A stretch of DNA of 64,000 bases from Pseudarthrobacter phenanthrenivorans Sphe3 (lineage in GTDB: Bacteria; Actinomycetota; Actinomycetes; Actinomycetales; Micrococcaceae): NCBI RefSeq assembly GCF_000189535.1, contig NC_015145.1, positions 2,418,001-2,482,000 on the forward strand, given 5' to 3'. Shown here piece after piece: positions 45,970-55,093 of this stretch. Below the pieces are notes generated by a model, which was given only the letters and a program-made list of their open reading frames with translations, did not search any database and was not told the DNA's origin. The position numbers were made by a program, and so were the translations under genes. Numbering within the stretch: the first letter of the stretch is position 1; each line of letters starts with the position of its first letter.

Positions 45970-46707
45970 TCAGGCCCACTCCTCCGAGCGCACCAGGATG
46001 GCGCCGGAGTCCGGGCAGAAGACGATATCGTCGGGCGCTGCGCCTTTGATCTCGGCGAGGTCGCCCGGGCTCAGCTTCATTCCGGATGCCTCGGATGTTC
46101 CGTGGAACAGCCTGGCTGCGCCCACTCCGCGCCTGGCCAGCGTCTTCTCGTAGACGGCCAGCATTCCGGCGTCGAGTCCTGCGGCGAATCCGGTGCGGCG
46201 GGTGCGCACATCGGCAGCCTCAGCCTCCACCTCAGCCAGTTCCGCATCCAGTTCGGCACGGATGGTGCCGAAAGATCCCTGGATGTCATCCACGATTTTC
46301 TGCTGTTCTGCCTGCCTGGCCCGCAGCGAGTCGAGCCGCTCCATGACCTCCAGCTCGATGTCTTCCAGGTCCGAGCGCCGCTTGTTGAGCGAGGCGATGT
46401 CCTTCTGGAGCGCCACCAGGTCCTTTGAGAGCCCGGTACCGCTGTTCAGCCGCGCCTCGTCCCGCTGGATGCGCGAGGCAACCTGCTCCACGTCCGCCTC
46501 GGCGCGCTTAAGTTCAGCTTCCGCGTCATGGACCGCCACTTTCGCTGCCCCGAGTTCGCCAGTGGCCACCGAAAGGGCCGCCTCAAGGTCCTTGATACGC
46601 GGATCGTTTTCCAGCGAGCGGCGGCGGTTGGCGAGCGATTTCAGCTTGGCATCCAGCCCCTGCAGCTCGAGTAGCTTCAACTGTTCCGCCGGTGCTGCCT
46701 TCGCCAC
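45970..46707 (-). CDS. Coiled-coil protein with degenerate C4 zinc-ribbon domain
   Basis: 245 residues. Residues ~10-175 form a long antiparallel coiled coil. The C-terminal domain corresponds to the zinc-ribbon family (CT398/CdsZ-like), but only one cysteine remains (IVFCPDSGAILVR, ~227-239); the positions expected before it read GTSEASGMKL. Zinc binding is therefore unlikely. It lies downstream of the Nif3-like gene on the same strand, a neighbourhood I recall as common in actinobacteria. The function is unknown. Confidence 0.85.
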   Translation of the reverse strand: MAKAAPAEQLKLLELQGLDAKLKSLANRRRSLENDPRIKDLEAALSVATGELGAAKVAVHDAEAELKRAEADVEQVASRIQRDEARLNSGTGLSKDLVALQKDIASLNKRRSDLEDIELEVMERLDSLRARQAEQQKIVDDIQGSFGTIRAELDAELAEVEAEAADVRTRRTGFAAGLDAGMLAVYEKTLARRGVGAARLFHGTSEASGMKLSPGDLAEIKGAAPDDIVFCPDSGAILVRSEEWA

Positions 46708-46833
46708 TGTTACCTCCGCTTGCTGCCTTCCGGACCGAGCCGGGCGCCGATCCGGCGCTTCCTAGACTCTAGCGCCTGGCCCGCTCCCCCGCTTCGCTGC
46801 GGCCCGTGGCTGCTACACGGCACACGCCCGGGC

Positions 46834-47769
46834 CTAGCCGGGAGTGAGGATAAAGTCCCAGGGATCGCTGTTGGTAGTGCTGACCATGATTTCCACGTCG
46901 TGGCCCTGGTCGGACAGGACGTTGCCCAGTGCCGCCGCGGCCGCCGGGAGCCAGAGCCACTCGCTGGCAAAGTGTGAGACGTCCACCAGGTACGGGCGCC
47001 CGTTCAGTGCCGCTTCGCGTGCCTCGGACGCGGGATGGTGGCGCAGGTCTGCCGTGACATAGACGTCCGCGTTGCTGGCGCGTACCTCGTCGAACAACGA
47101 GTCCCCTGCCCCGCCGCACACCGCGATCCGCCGGACAAGCCCGTCCTTGTCGCCGGAGACCCGCACGCCTCCTGCCACCGATGGCAGGATCTCATAGACG
47201 CGGGCCGCAAAATCGCCCAGGGTCATGGTGTCCGCCAGGTCCCCCACGCGGCCGATCCCTTCTTCGGGCAGGCCGTTGGCTGCCACAGTGAGGGGAGCCA
47301 CGTCCTGCAGGCCAAGCGCGTCTGCGAGGACGTCGGAAACGCCCCCGACGGCGGAATCACCGTTCGTGTGTACGGTCAGGAGTGCGGTGCCGGACTCGAT
47401 GAGGCGGTGCACTGCCCTGCCCTTGGGCGTGGTGGCAGCGACGGTGGTGACGCCCTTCAGGAGGAGCGGATGGTGGGTGATGAGGAGTTCGGCTCCCCAT
47501 TCGACTGCTTCTTCGATGACTTCGAGGGTGGGGTCGACGGCGAACATCACCTTATTCACCGGCGCGGAGGGATGGCCCGCCACCAGTCCCACCTCGTCCC
47601 AGCTTTCCGCCAGGGACTCGGGCCAGAGTTCCTCAACGGCCAGGAGCAGCTCGCCGAGGGTGGGAACGCCGTCCGTACCTGCCGTAACCGGCTCACTGGA
47701 CGGCCCGGCGTCGCGGTTTCCGTCGCCGTGATCGTGCTGGCCGGTAACGTCGGTGTCCACAGGTTCCAT
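46834..47769 (-). CDS. Nif3-like dinuclear metal centre protein
   Basis: 311 residues of the YbgI/Nif3 family, toroidal hexamers with two metals per subunit. Ligand motifs are ITHHPLLL (~106-113), VHTNGDSA (~139-146) and SHFASEW (~271-277). A polar N-terminal extension (~35 residues) precedes the family start LGELLLAVEE. ATG 47769 is chosen; the frame upstream has no ribosome site. A GTP cyclohydrolase-type activity has been proposed for relatives but the role is open. Confidence 0.9.
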   Translation of the reverse strand: MEPVDTDVTGQHDHGDGNRDAGPSSEPVTAGTDGVPTLGELLLAVEELWPESLAESWDEVGLVAGHPSAPVNKVMFAVDPTLEVIEEAVEWGAELLITHHPLLLKGVTTVAATTPKGRAVHRLIESGTALLTVHTNGDSAVGGVSDVLADALGLQDVAPLTVAANGLPEEGIGRVGDLADTMTLGDFAARVYEILPSVAGGVRVSGDKDGLVRRIAVCGGAGDSLFDEVRASNADVYVTADLRHHPASEAREAALNGRPYLVDVSHFASEWLWLPAAAAALGNVLSDQGHDVEIMVSTTNSDPWDFILTPG

Positions 47770-47871
47770 AGTCTTAGTTTTACCCCATTGCGGCAGCGGC
47801 ATCCGACGTTTTGCGAACGCCCGCCGTGAACGCCCGGGAATCATCCGCGGTCCCGAACCATTGAAGAGGTC

Positions 47872-48396
47872 ATGAAAACTTTTGTTTTAGGTGGAGGCTG
47901 CTTCTGGTGCCTCGATGCCGTCTACCAGAAGACCAGGGGCGTCAGTTCGGTGGTGTCCGGCTACACCGGCGGCCATGATCCGGCCCCGGACTACTACTCC
48001 GTCTGCAACGGGACCACCGGCCACGCCGAAGTGGTGGCCGTGACGTTCGACGAGGACGTCATCCCGGAGGACGTCATCCTTGACATGTTCTTCGCCCTCC
48101 ATGACCCCACCACGCTGAACCGCCAAGGGTACGACGTGGGCACCCAATACCGTTCGTCCATGTTTTACGAGACCACCGAAGAAAAGATCCTGTTCGAGGA
48201 AGCCATCGAACGGAACCAGGCTTTGTGGGCCAACCCCATCGTCACCGAAGTGGTCCGCCTCCCCCGGTTCCACATTGCCGAGGAGTTCCACCAGAACTAC
48301 TACGCCAAGCACCCGGAGCAGGGGTACTGCCAGGTGATCATCAACCCCAAGCTCGCCAAGGCCCGGAAATATTACTCTGCATGGCTTAACGCTTAG
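47872..48396 (+). CDS. msrA: Peptide methionine sulfoxide reductase MsrA
   Basis: Reduces S-methionine sulfoxide in proteins, 174 residues. The catalytic GCFWC motif has C10 as nucleophile and a further C13. The domain is otherwise standard (GYTGGHDP, GHAEVVAV, YRSSMFY). Only the core domain is present, without MsrB fusion. It is divergent from Nif3 and upstream of cysK on the same strand. Confidence 0.96.
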   Translation: MKTFVLGGGCFWCLDAVYQKTRGVSSVVSGYTGGHDPAPDYYSVCNGTTGHAEVVAVTFDEDVIPEDVILDMFFALHDPTTLNRQGYDVGTQYRSSMFYETTEEKILFEEAIERNQALWANPIVTEVVRLPRFHIAEEFHQNYYAKHPEQGYCQVIINPKLAKARKYYSAWLNA

Positions 48397-48460
48397 CCAC
48401 GGTTACGCGGCCTCGTTAGGCTGACCTCAGTATTCACCCCTCAGAGATAGGCGTATGTAC

Positions 48461-49396
48461 ATGGCACGGATCTATGACGATGTAACGCAGCTGGTCGGCG
48501 GCACCCCGCTGGTCAAGCTCAACCGGCTCAGCGAGGGGCTGGACGCTACCGTCGCCGTGAAGCTCGAGTTCTACAACCCGGCCAACAGCGTCAAGGACCG
48601 GATTGGTGTTGCCATCGTTGACGCCGCCGAGAAGTCCGGCGCCCTGAAGCCCGGCGGAACCATCGTCGAGGGCACCTCCGGCAACACCGGCATCGCCCTT
48701 GCCATGGTGGGCGCAGCCCGCGGCTACAAGGTCATCCTCACCATGCCCGAGACCATGTCTACAGAGCGCCGTGTCATGCTGCGGGCGTTCGGCGCCGAAA
48801 TCGTCCTGACCCCGGGCTCGGAGGGCATGCGGGGCGCTGTCGAGAAGGCCCAGGAAATTGTGGCCAACACCGAAAACTCCATCTGGGCGCAGCAGTTCGC
48901 GAACGAGGCCAACCCGGAAATCCACCGCAACACCACGGCCGAGGAAATCTGGGCTGACACCGACGGCGCAGTGGACATCTTCGTTGCGGGCGTCGGCACC
49001 GGCGGAACCGTCACCGGCGTGGGCCAGGTCCTGAAGGAGCGCAAGCCCGGCGTCCAGATCGTTGCGATCGAGCCCAAGGACTCCGCCATCCTCAATGGCG
49101 GCGCACCCGGCCCCCACAAGATCCAGGGCATCGGGGCCAACTTCATCCCCGAAATCCTGGACACCAACATCTACGACGAGGTCCTGGACGCCACCCTGGA
49201 AGACTCCGTCCGCGTGGCCCGTGACCTCGGCGTCAAGGAAGGCATCCTGGGCGGCATCTCCTCCGGGGCCATCGTTTGGGGCGCCCTGGAACTGGCGAAG
49301 CGCCCGGAGAACGCCGGCAAGCTGATCGTTGCTGTCGTCTGCGATTTTGGCGAGCGTTACATCTCCACCGTGCTGTATGACGACATCCGCGGCTGA
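48461..49396 (+). CDS. cysK: Cysteine synthase A (O-acetylserine sulfhydrylase)
   Basis: PLP enzyme making cysteine from O-acetylserine and sulfide, 311 residues. The PLP lysine is K45 (ANSVKDRIG) and the phosphate/substrate loop is EGTSGNTG at 70-77. The PLP-phosphate glycines are in [13 protein letters not shown] 48461 is taken over ATG 48455 because AGAGATAGG is better spaced from it. It is followed 39 bp later by cysE, forming the cysteine operon. Confidence 0.97.
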   Translation: MARIYDDVTQLVGGTPLVKLNRLSEGLDATVAVKLEFYNPANSVKDRIGVAIVDAAEKSGALKPGGTIVEGTSGNTGIALAMVGAARGYKVILTMPETMSTERRVMLRAFGAEIVLTPGSEGMRGAVEKAQEIVANTENSIWAQQFANEANPEIHRNTTAEEIWADTDGAVDIFVAGVGTGGTVTGVGQVLKERKPGVQIVAIEPKDSAILNGGAPGPHKIQGIGANFIPEILDTNIYDEVLDATLEDSVRVARDLGVKEGILGGISSGAIVWGALELAKRPENAGKLIVAVVCDFGERYISTVLYDDIRG

Positions 49397-49435
49397 TCAG
49401 TCCGCCGTCCGCCCGTTTCCTGTAGAAAGAACTTT

Positions 49436-50020
49436 GTGGGCTTTTTCGCAAGATTGAAGGAAGACCTCGACGCCGCCCGGTCCCACGACCCGGCGGCTCG
49501 AGGTTCTTTAGAGAACCTACTCGCATACTCCGGCCTGCATGCCATCTGGATCCACCGGCTGACGCACCGCCTGTGGCAGAACCCTGGCCTCCGTTTCCCT
49601 GCCCGGTTGCTTTCGCAGCTGGGCCGTTTCCTGACGGGCATCGAGATCCATCCGGGCGCCACCATCGGCCGCCGATTCTTCATCGACCACGGAATGGGTG
49701 TGGTCATCGGCGAGACCGCGGAGATCGGCGAGGACGTGATGATCTACCACGGGGTGACCCTGGGCGGGCGTTCGCTGGCCCGGATCAAGCGCCATCCCAC
49801 CATCGGCGACCGCGTGACCATTGGTGCGGGGGCGAAGATCCTCGGTCCCATCACCATTGGCAGGGACAGTGCCGTAGGTGCCAACGCCGTGGTGGTCAAG
49901 GACGCCCCGCCGGAGTCGATTGTCACCGGCGTGCCCGCCAAGTGGCGGCACCGGGATGCACAGCGTGAGACGAAGCCTGCTGTGGACCCGGCGGAGTACG
50001 ACATCGAGTACCGGATCTGA
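49436..50020 (+). CDS. cysE: Serine O-acetyltransferase
   Basis: Makes O-acetylserine, the substrate of CysK, 194 residues. This is the short EpsC-like form with an abbreviated N-terminal helical domain and a left-handed beta helix of hexapeptide repeats (~70-165). [10 protein letters not shown] and [10 protein letters not shown] carry the catalytic aspartate and histidines. The GTG start follows AGAAAGAA. The C-terminal IDIEYRI-type end (YDIEYRI) could insert into CysK, since CysE tails ending in Ile form the cysteine synthase complex. Confidence 0.95.
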   Translation: MGFFARLKEDLDAARSHDPAARGSLENLLAYSGLHAIWIHRLTHRLWQNPGLRFPARLLSQLGRFLTGIEIHPGATIGRRFFIDHGMGVVIGETAEIGEDVMIYHGVTLGGRSLARIKRHPTIGDRVTIGAGAKILGPITIGRDSAVGANAVVVKDAPPESIVTGVPAKWRHRDAQRETKPAVDPAEYDIEYRI

Positions 50021-50077
50021 GCCTGTGACGCGGCGGCTGCCGTCGCGGCCGGGACCGGACGGGTCAGCATAGACAAA

Positions 50078-50126
50078 CCAACGGCCGGCAGTTCCTGGAA
50101 GGTTTCCAGGAACTGCCGGCCGTTGG
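50078..50126. terminator. Long hairpin between cysE and gnd
   Basis: Perfect 23-bp arms (50078-50100 and 50104-50126) with a 3-nt loop. There is no U-run. It sits between convergent genes. Confidence 0.7.
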
Positions 50127-50142
50127 CCTGTCTTCATGGAGA

Positions 50143-51579
50143 CTAGTGGGTGTCCACTGCCTCGATTTCGGACTTGTCTTCGCCCCACAGGGTATGGAAC
50201 GTGCCTTCTGCATCGACGCGGCCGTACGTGTGGGCGCCGAACAGGTCGCGCTGGCCCTGGATCAGCGCAGCGGCGACGCGCTTGCGGCGCAGGCCGTCAT
50301 AGTAGGCCAGCGAGGACGAGAACACCGGAACGGGAATCCCCAGCTGGACGGCGGTGGCCACAACACGGCGCCATGCAGGCAGGGCACCGGCGATGGCCTC
50401 GGTGAACGCCGGGGCGAACAGCAGGTTGGCGGGCTTCTCGTCAGCCGCGTAGGCCTTGGTGATGTCCTTGAGCAGCTCAGCGCGGATGATGCAGCCCGCG
50501 CGCCACAGGGAGGCGATCTCGTCCAGCTTCAGGTCCCAGCCGTATTCCTTGGCTGCAGACGTCAGCATGTCGAGGCCCTGCGCGTAGGAAACCAGCTTGG
50601 ACGCGTAGAGCGCCTGACGGACATCCTCAACGAACGTTTCGGGGATTTCCACGTCAGCTTCGTTGCCTGCCAGCAATTCCTGGCCAAGCCTGCGCTGCTC
50701 TGTCTGGGAGGACAGCGCACGGGCAAATACGGATTCGGCGATGCCGGAAACCGGGGAACCGAGTTCCAGGGCGGAGATGACGGTCCAGCGGCCGGTGCCC
50801 TTCTGGCCTGCGGCATCCACTACGACGTCGACAAACGGCTTGCCGGTCTTGGCGTCCACGTGGCCCAGGACCTCGGCGGAGATTTCGATCAGGAAGGAGG
50901 ACAGCTCGCCCTGGTTCCAGTCGGTGAAGATCTTGGCCTGCTCAGCGGGCTCAATGCCGGCTCCGGAGCGGAGAAGGTCGAAGGCTTCGCCGATGACCTG
51001 CATGTCGGCGTATTCGATGCCGTTGTGGACCATTTTGACGAAGTGCCCGGCGCCGTCGGTTCCCACCCAGGCGCAGCACGGTTCGCCGTCGACCTTTGCG
51101 GAGATCTTTTCCAGCAGCGGGCCGAGGGCCTTGTAGGACTCCTTGGAACCTCCGGGCATGATGGAGGGGCCGTTGAGGGCGCCCTCTTCGCCGCCGGAAA
51201 CGCCGACGCCCACGAAGTGCAGGTCCTTCTTGGCAAGGGCTGCTTCGCGGCGGCGGGTGTCCTCATAGTGGGAGTTTCCGGCATCAATGATGATGTCGCC
51301 GGCTTCGAGGAGGGGCTCCAGCTGCTCGATCACGGAGTCGACCGGCTTGCCGGCCTTCACCATGATCAGGACCCGGCGCGGCTTCTCGAGGGAATCCACC
51401 AGCTCTTGGAGGGTTTCAGTCCGAATGAAGTCACCTTCGGAGCCGTACCGTTCGAGCAGGGCGTCCGTCTTTTCAACGGACCGGTTGTGCAGTGCGACCG
51501 TGAAGCCGTTCCGCGCGAGGTTGCGGGCCAGGTTGGCGCCCATCACCGCTAGGCCGGTGACACCGATGTGTGCAGACAT
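50143..51579 (-). CDS. gnd: 6-phosphogluconate dehydrogenase (decarboxylating)
   Basis: Oxidises 6-phosphogluconate to ribulose 5-phosphate and CO2 with NADP, 478 residues. The N-terminal nucleotide site is VTGLAVMGANLARN, the substrate motif is GVSGGEEGALNGPSIMPGG and the catalytic lysine is in HFVKMVHNGIEY. The full-length C-terminal helical domain fits the long NADP-dependent form. ATG 51579 is used; the open frame continues far upstream into the divergent regulator's region. It is opposite a GntR-type regulator. Confidence 0.97.
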   Translation of the reverse strand: MSAHIGVTGLAVMGANLARNLARNGFTVALHNRSVEKTDALLERYGSEGDFIRTETLQELVDSLEKPRRVLIMVKAGKPVDSVIEQLEPLLEAGDIIIDAGNSHYEDTRRREAALAKKDLHFVGVGVSGGEEGALNGPSIMPGGSKESYKALGPLLEKISAKVDGEPCCAWVGTDGAGHFVKMVHNGIEYADMQVIGEAFDLLRSGAGIEPAEQAKIFTDWNQGELSSFLIEISAEVLGHVDAKTGKPFVDVVVDAAGQKGTGRWTVISALELGSPVSGIAESVFARALSSQTEQRRLGQELLAGNEADVEIPETFVEDVRQALYASKLVSYAQGLDMLTSAAKEYGWDLKLDEIASLWRAGCIIRAELLKDITKAYAADEKPANLLFAPAFTEAIAGALPAWRRVVATAVQLGIPVPVFSSSLAYYDGLRRKRVAAALIQGQRDLFGAHTYGRVDAEGTFHTLWGEDKSEIEAVDTH

Positions 51580-51670
51580 CAAAACTCCAATTCGTTTCTG
51601 TGCGATGGATGCACCTGCCGCCTTGGGATAGGGGCACGTGCAGACCGGGGGTCTGAATAAAGCATATATA

Positions 51671-51688
51671 TTCCTGAAGTCACAGGAA
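51671..51688. promoter_or_regulatory. Candidate operator between gnd and the GntR-type gene
   Basis: TTCCTG, 6 bp, CAGGAA. It is next to an AT-rich TATATAT box that could be the gnd -10 on the minus strand. Confidence 0.5.
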
Positions 51689-51777
51689 AGTAACGCCCAC
51701 GTTATGGAACCCATTGTGTCGCTTGGTGCCCGGAACCGCTGCGGCCTGGCGCCTTTGTTCCCACTAGGCTTAGCTCC

Positions 51778-52503
51778 ATGACCAGCAGCCTGCACCACCG
51801 TGCCATCGAAAATCTTGGCACGCGCATCATCTCGGGCGAGCTGCCTGCCGGCCATGTCATGCTCGCGGAAAAGCTTGAGGATGAGCTGAAGGTATCCCGC
51901 TCCGTGATCCGCGAGGCTGTCCGGGTGCTGCAGTCCCTGGGCCTTGTGGAAACCACCAAGCGGGTTGGCATCAGGGTCCTGCCGGCAAGCCGCTGGAACC
52001 CCTTCGACCCCCAGGTCATCCGCTGGCGGCTGGCCAGCGATGCGCGCGGCGCACAGCTGCGGTCCCTCGCCGAGCTACGGTCCGCTGTGGAGCCGGCGGC
52101 TGCCGAACTGGCCGCCCAGAACGCTCCGGCGCCGCTGCGGCTGGAGCTGGTGGACGTGGCCCGTGCCATGCGCGACGCCGGACACAGGGGCGACGTCCCA
52201 CAGTTTCTTGAGTTGGACATCCAGTTCCACTCACTCCTGCTCTCCGGATCCGGCAACGAAATGTTTGCCAACCTCATGGGGCAGGTGGCGGAGACCCTGA
52301 CCGGCCGCACGGTGCATGGCCTGATGCCCGACCATCCGCACGAGGCCGCCCTGCAATGGCACGTCGACGTTGCCGAGGCCATTGCCAGGGGCGACGCCGC
52401 GTCCGCCAGAGAGGCCTCAGACAAGATCATGAGGCGAACGATGTCCCAGATGTCCGACACTTGGACCGAGCAGCCACGCGTCTTTATCCCGGTGGACCGC
52501 TGA
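51778..52503 (+). CDS. GntR-family regulator with FCD domain
   Basis: 241 residues. The N-terminal winged helix (ENLGTRIISGELPAG, then VSRSVIREAVRVLQSLGLVE) is followed by an FCD ligand domain with the metal-binding D and H positions in ELDIQFHSLLL and LQWHVDVAEAIARGD. Divergence from gnd suggests a gluconate or 6-phosphogluconate-responsive repressor, as in related actinobacteria; the ligand is inferred. TAGGCT lies 7 bp before the ATG, so the message may be leaderless. Confidence 0.88.
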   Translation: MTSSLHHRAIENLGTRIISGELPAGHVMLAEKLEDELKVSRSVIREAVRVLQSLGLVETTKRVGIRVLPASRWNPFDPQVIRWRLASDARGAQLRSLAELRSAVEPAAAELAAQNAPAPLRLELVDVARAMRDAGHRGDVPQFLELDIQFHSLLLSGSGNEMFANLMGQVAETLTGRTVHGLMPDHPHEAALQWHVDVAEAIARGDAASAREASDKIMRRTMSQMSDTWTEQPRVFIPVDR

Positions 52504-52587
52504 CGACGCAGCCAGCCCGCCCAACAGGCGCTGCCCGAACCATGCGGCTTTTTTGTTTCCAGAAGTTCGCGGTATATTCAATCCAGG

Positions 52588-52630
52588 CCCTCCACCGCGG
52601 CATCCCCCAATAGCCGCGGTGGAGGGTTTT
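52588..52630 (+). terminator. Terminator of the GntR-family gene
   Basis: CCCTCCACCGCGG (52588-52600) pairs with CCGCGGTGGAGGG (52614-52626), followed by TTTT. Confidence 0.85.
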
Positions 52631-52667
52631 CCAATGCGCGGACAGATGTTCTGCAGCGGCACCGCTG

Positions 52668-52958
52668 TCATGCGGCATCGGCAACCGCCCTTCGCAACCG
52701 CCAGCTCCCGCCGGTGCCATCGCGCTGCAGGATCATCGTGGTCAGGGCAGATCCTGAATTCCGCCCCAGCCTGACCTGGAGCTGGAGGACTTCCACGTCC
52801 ACACCGCTGGCTCCCTTGGGCATCCTGCGCTGGCTTTCCCACCAGTTGACGCGCTCAAACCACCTGACCGGCTCGGCACCGACGGCCCATTCCCTGCCAC
52901 CGCTGAGCACCGCCGTCGGCCGCCCGTCCCTGCCCGTACGCACCATCACATGTTCCAT
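52668..52958 (-). CDS. Small hypothetical protein (DUF6504-like)
   Basis: Up to 96 residues. The layout RPTAVLSGGREWAVGAEPVRW, then a WWES block, then LQLQVRLG and GGSWRLRRA recalls the DUF6504 family of actinobacteria, which begins with a beta-strand domain around a pair of tryptophans; the family name is from memory. AGGA directly abuts the first ATG, so GTG at 52949 or ATG at 52946 may be the real start. It is convergent with the GntR-type gene. Confidence 0.55.
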   Translation of the reverse strand: MEHVMVRTGRDGRPTAVLSGGREWAVGAEPVRWFERVNWWESQRRMPKGASGVDVEVLQLQVRLGRNSGSALTTMILQRDGTGGSWRLRRAVADAA

Positions 52959-53022
52959 TCCTGCACGCTATGGCAGGGGGCAGACATTTCTGCCGGTGGT
53001 CCCCAAAGCCGGGTGGGGGCAC

Positions 53023-53067
53023 AACAAAAAACCCCGCTGCATCCGTCCAATGACGGAAACAGCGGGG
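53023..53067 (-). terminator. tRNA-Val terminator
   Basis: On the minus strand CCCCGCTG and CAGCGGGG close a stem with an inner CCGTC/GACGG pairing, followed by TTTTTTGTT, just past the tRNA 3' end. Confidence 0.85.
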
Positions 53068-53072
53068 CTGGG

Positions 53073-53148
53073 TGGTGGGTCCTACCGGGATCGAACCGAT
53101 GACATCCACGGTGTAAACGTGGCGCTCTACCAGCTGAGCTAAAGACCC
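53073..53148 (-). tRNA. tRNA-Val(TAC)
   Basis: Acceptor GGGTCTT paired to AGGACCC, anticodon TAC in loop TTTACAC, T-loop TTCGATC. The discriminator is A at 53076 and CCA is encoded at 53073-53075. Confidence 0.95.
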
Positions 53149-53249
53149 AAGGTGGCCGAATCCGGCGCTGCTGCGCCCTGACCAACGAACATAGACTCTA
53201 CCTGACTCCGGCCACCAAAGGCGAATCGGCAAGAAAAGCGTGCGGACCG

Positions 53250-54176
53250 CTATGCCTGCAGGCGTGGAAGTTCGGCTGCGAGCCAGGCAAGGGACTCACT
53301 GACACCCGCTTCAAGCTTGATCGTTGCTTTGTCATCCCCGCGGGTCACCCCCCTGTTGATGATGACCACCGGCTTGCCGTCCTTCGCCGCATGCCTGACA
53401 AACCTCAGGCCACTCATGACCGTCAGCGACGATCCCGCAACCACCAGGGCGGACGCATCATCAACCATGCGGTACGAGGTTTCGACCCGGTCCTTGGGCA
53501 CGTTCTCCCCGAAATACACGAAATCCGGTTTTAGCGTGCCGCCGCAGGCAGGGCAAACAGCAACAACGAAGCTGCTGATCAAGTCCTGGTCCTCGATGGT
53601 GGCATCAGCATCGGGCGCCATCTCCACCAGGCCCGTTTCTGCGGCCCGTTCAAGGAAACCGGGGTTCAGTTCCTCCAGCATTCCTGCCAGCAGACGGCGG
53701 GAGTAAACCCTGCGGCAGTCCAGGCACACCACTTGGTCGTACCTGCCGTGGAGGTCCACCACGTTGATGCTCCCGGCATCCTGGTGGAGGCGGTCCACAT
53801 TTTGCGTGATAAGCCCAGTGAGGCGGCCGCGGCGCTCCAGCTCGGCGACGGCATAGTGGCCCTGGTTGGGGTCCGCACGGCGAAGGTGGGACCAGCCAAT
53901 GTGGTTCCTGGCCCAGTAACGCTGCCGGTTGGCGGCCGCCTTGACGAACTCCTGGTACGTCATGGGCGAACGTGGCGGCGAGCCGGGTCCGCGATAGTCC
54001 GGAATACCGGAATCGGTGCTGAGGCCGGCACCGGTCAGCAAGGCGAAGCGGCCCCGCTCCAGGAGGTTCCGGATGCGGTCCAGGACCTCAAGCTCTTCAG
54101 CCGTTGGAGGTCCGGGAGGCACGGGCGGCATGCTGGCAAAGCCTGTGAGGCCCACGCCATGCCGCTGCCCGCCCAC
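53250..54176 (-). CDS. Sir2-family NAD-dependent protein deacylase
   Basis: Up to 308 residues. The NAD motifs are [15 protein letters not shown] (~48-62) and TQNVDRLH, and the catalytic histidine is in [10 protein letters not shown] zinc site is formed by VCLDC and VCPACGG. The outermost start, GTG at 54176, is 6 bp after the peroxiredoxin stop; ATG at 54131 is the next option and would remove 15 residues that are not conserved. It is the third gene of an operon with the peroxiredoxin and DUF3052 genes. Confidence 0.9.
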   Translation of the reverse strand: MGGQRHGVGLTGFASMPPVPPGPPTAEELEVLDRIRNLLERGRFALLTGAGLSTDSGIPDYRGPGSPPRSPMTYQEFVKAAANRQRYWARNHIGWSHLRRADPNQGHYAVAELERRGRLTGLITQNVDRLHQDAGSINVVDLHGRYDQVVCLDCRRVYSRRLLAGMLEELNPGFLERAAETGLVEMAPDADATIEDQDLISSFVVAVCPACGGTLKPDFVYFGENVPKDRVETSYRMVDDASALVVAGSSLTVMSGLRFVRHAAKDGKPVVIINRGVTRGDDKATIKLEAGVSESLAWLAAELPRLQA

Positions 54177-54182
54177 TCCTCG

Positions 54183-54677
54183 TCAGGCCTTTTCCAGCCC
54201 GGCGAGTGCCGTCCGGTAATCCGCGAGGTCCCGCGCCTGGCCCCGCGGGTTCAACACGCTGTAACGGACGGTTCCCCCGGCATCGATGATGAAGGTTCCC
54301 CGCTGTGCCATGCCGCTTTCGGCATCGAACACGCCATACGAGCTCGCTACGGCGCCGTGTGGCCAGAAGTCGGCAAGCAGGTCAAAGGTGTAGCCCTCCT
54401 GCGCGGCATAGGCCCGCAAGCTGAACTTGCTGTCAACGGAAACTGCCAGGATTGTGGCGTTGGCGTCCTCGAAGAGCGCCAGATTGTCGCGGATTTCGCA
54501 GAGTTCGCCGGTACAGATGCCAGAGAATGCGAAGGGATAGAACACCAGCACAACGTTGCGGCCCCGATAGTCGGACAACCTGACGGGCTCGCCGTACTGA
54601 TTGACAAGTTCGAAATCGGGCGCTGTTCCGCCAACTGCGGGGGCGCCAACACGGGCTGCGGCAGGCGCCGCGGTCAC
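54183..54677 (-). CDS. ahpE: Peroxiredoxin, AhpE type
   Basis: Thiol peroxidase, 164 residues. The peroxidatic cysteine is C55 in FAFSGICTGELC. M. tuberculosis AhpE is a one-cysteine enzyme; here a second cysteine, C60, lies five residues on, the spacing of the resolving cysteine in some Bcp proteins, so an intramolecular disulfide is possible. The start overlaps the DUF3052 stop by 4 bp. Its position beside DUF3052 and aceE matches the Rv2238c-Rv2241 order in mycobacteria. Confidence 0.92.
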   Translation of the reverse strand: MTAAPAAARVGAPAVGGTAPDFELVNQYGEPVRLSDYRGRNVVLVFYPFAFSGICTGELCEIRDNLALFEDANATILAVSVDSKFSLRAYAAQEGYTFDLLADFWPHGAVASSYGVFDAESGMAQRGTFIIDAGGTVRYSVLNPRGQARDLADYRTALAGLEKA

Positions 54678-55093
54678 TTGTTCTTCCTGCTCACCAGCCG
54701 CGTGGCGCTCCAGTCCTTCGACACCCCGGCCGACGTGGTGACGTGCAGTCCGGCGGTGGGTGCCGCTTCCTGGATGTCCGCCGGGGATACATAGCCTTCC
54801 CTGCCGGACTTGGGGGTCAACACCCAGACGACGCCGTTCTCACTCAGGGTGGTCAGCGAATCCATCAGGCTGTCCACGAGGTCCCCGTCGCCGTCGCGCC
54901 ACCAGAAAATGACTGCATCCGCTACTTCGTGGTCGTCCTCGTCGAGCAACTCGGAACCCGTGAGGTCCTCAATATCGTCACGCAAGTCGAAATCGACGTC
55001 GTCGTCGTAACCGAACTCCTGAATCAGATCCCCGTTCTTGAAACCCAATTTTTCCGCCACATTTACCGAAGTGGCGGCGTCGGCCTCGCTCAC
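54674..55093 (-). CDS. DUF3052 family protein
   Basis: 139 residues, acidic. The family start [20 protein letters not shown] and the block [19 protein letters not shown] are clear. GTG 55093 is preceded by GGAGGT, which decides against the longer frame. The function is unknown; the homologue sits next to ahpE and aceE across actinobacteria. It is the first gene of the minus-strand operon. Confidence 0.9.
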   Translation of the reverse strand: MSEADAATSVNVAEKLGFKNGDLIQEFGYDDDVDFDLRDDIEDLTGSELLDEDDHEVADAVIFWWRDGDGDLVDSLMDSLTTLSENGVVWVLTPKSGREGYVSPADIQEAAPTAGLHVTTSAGVSKDWSATRLVSRKNK

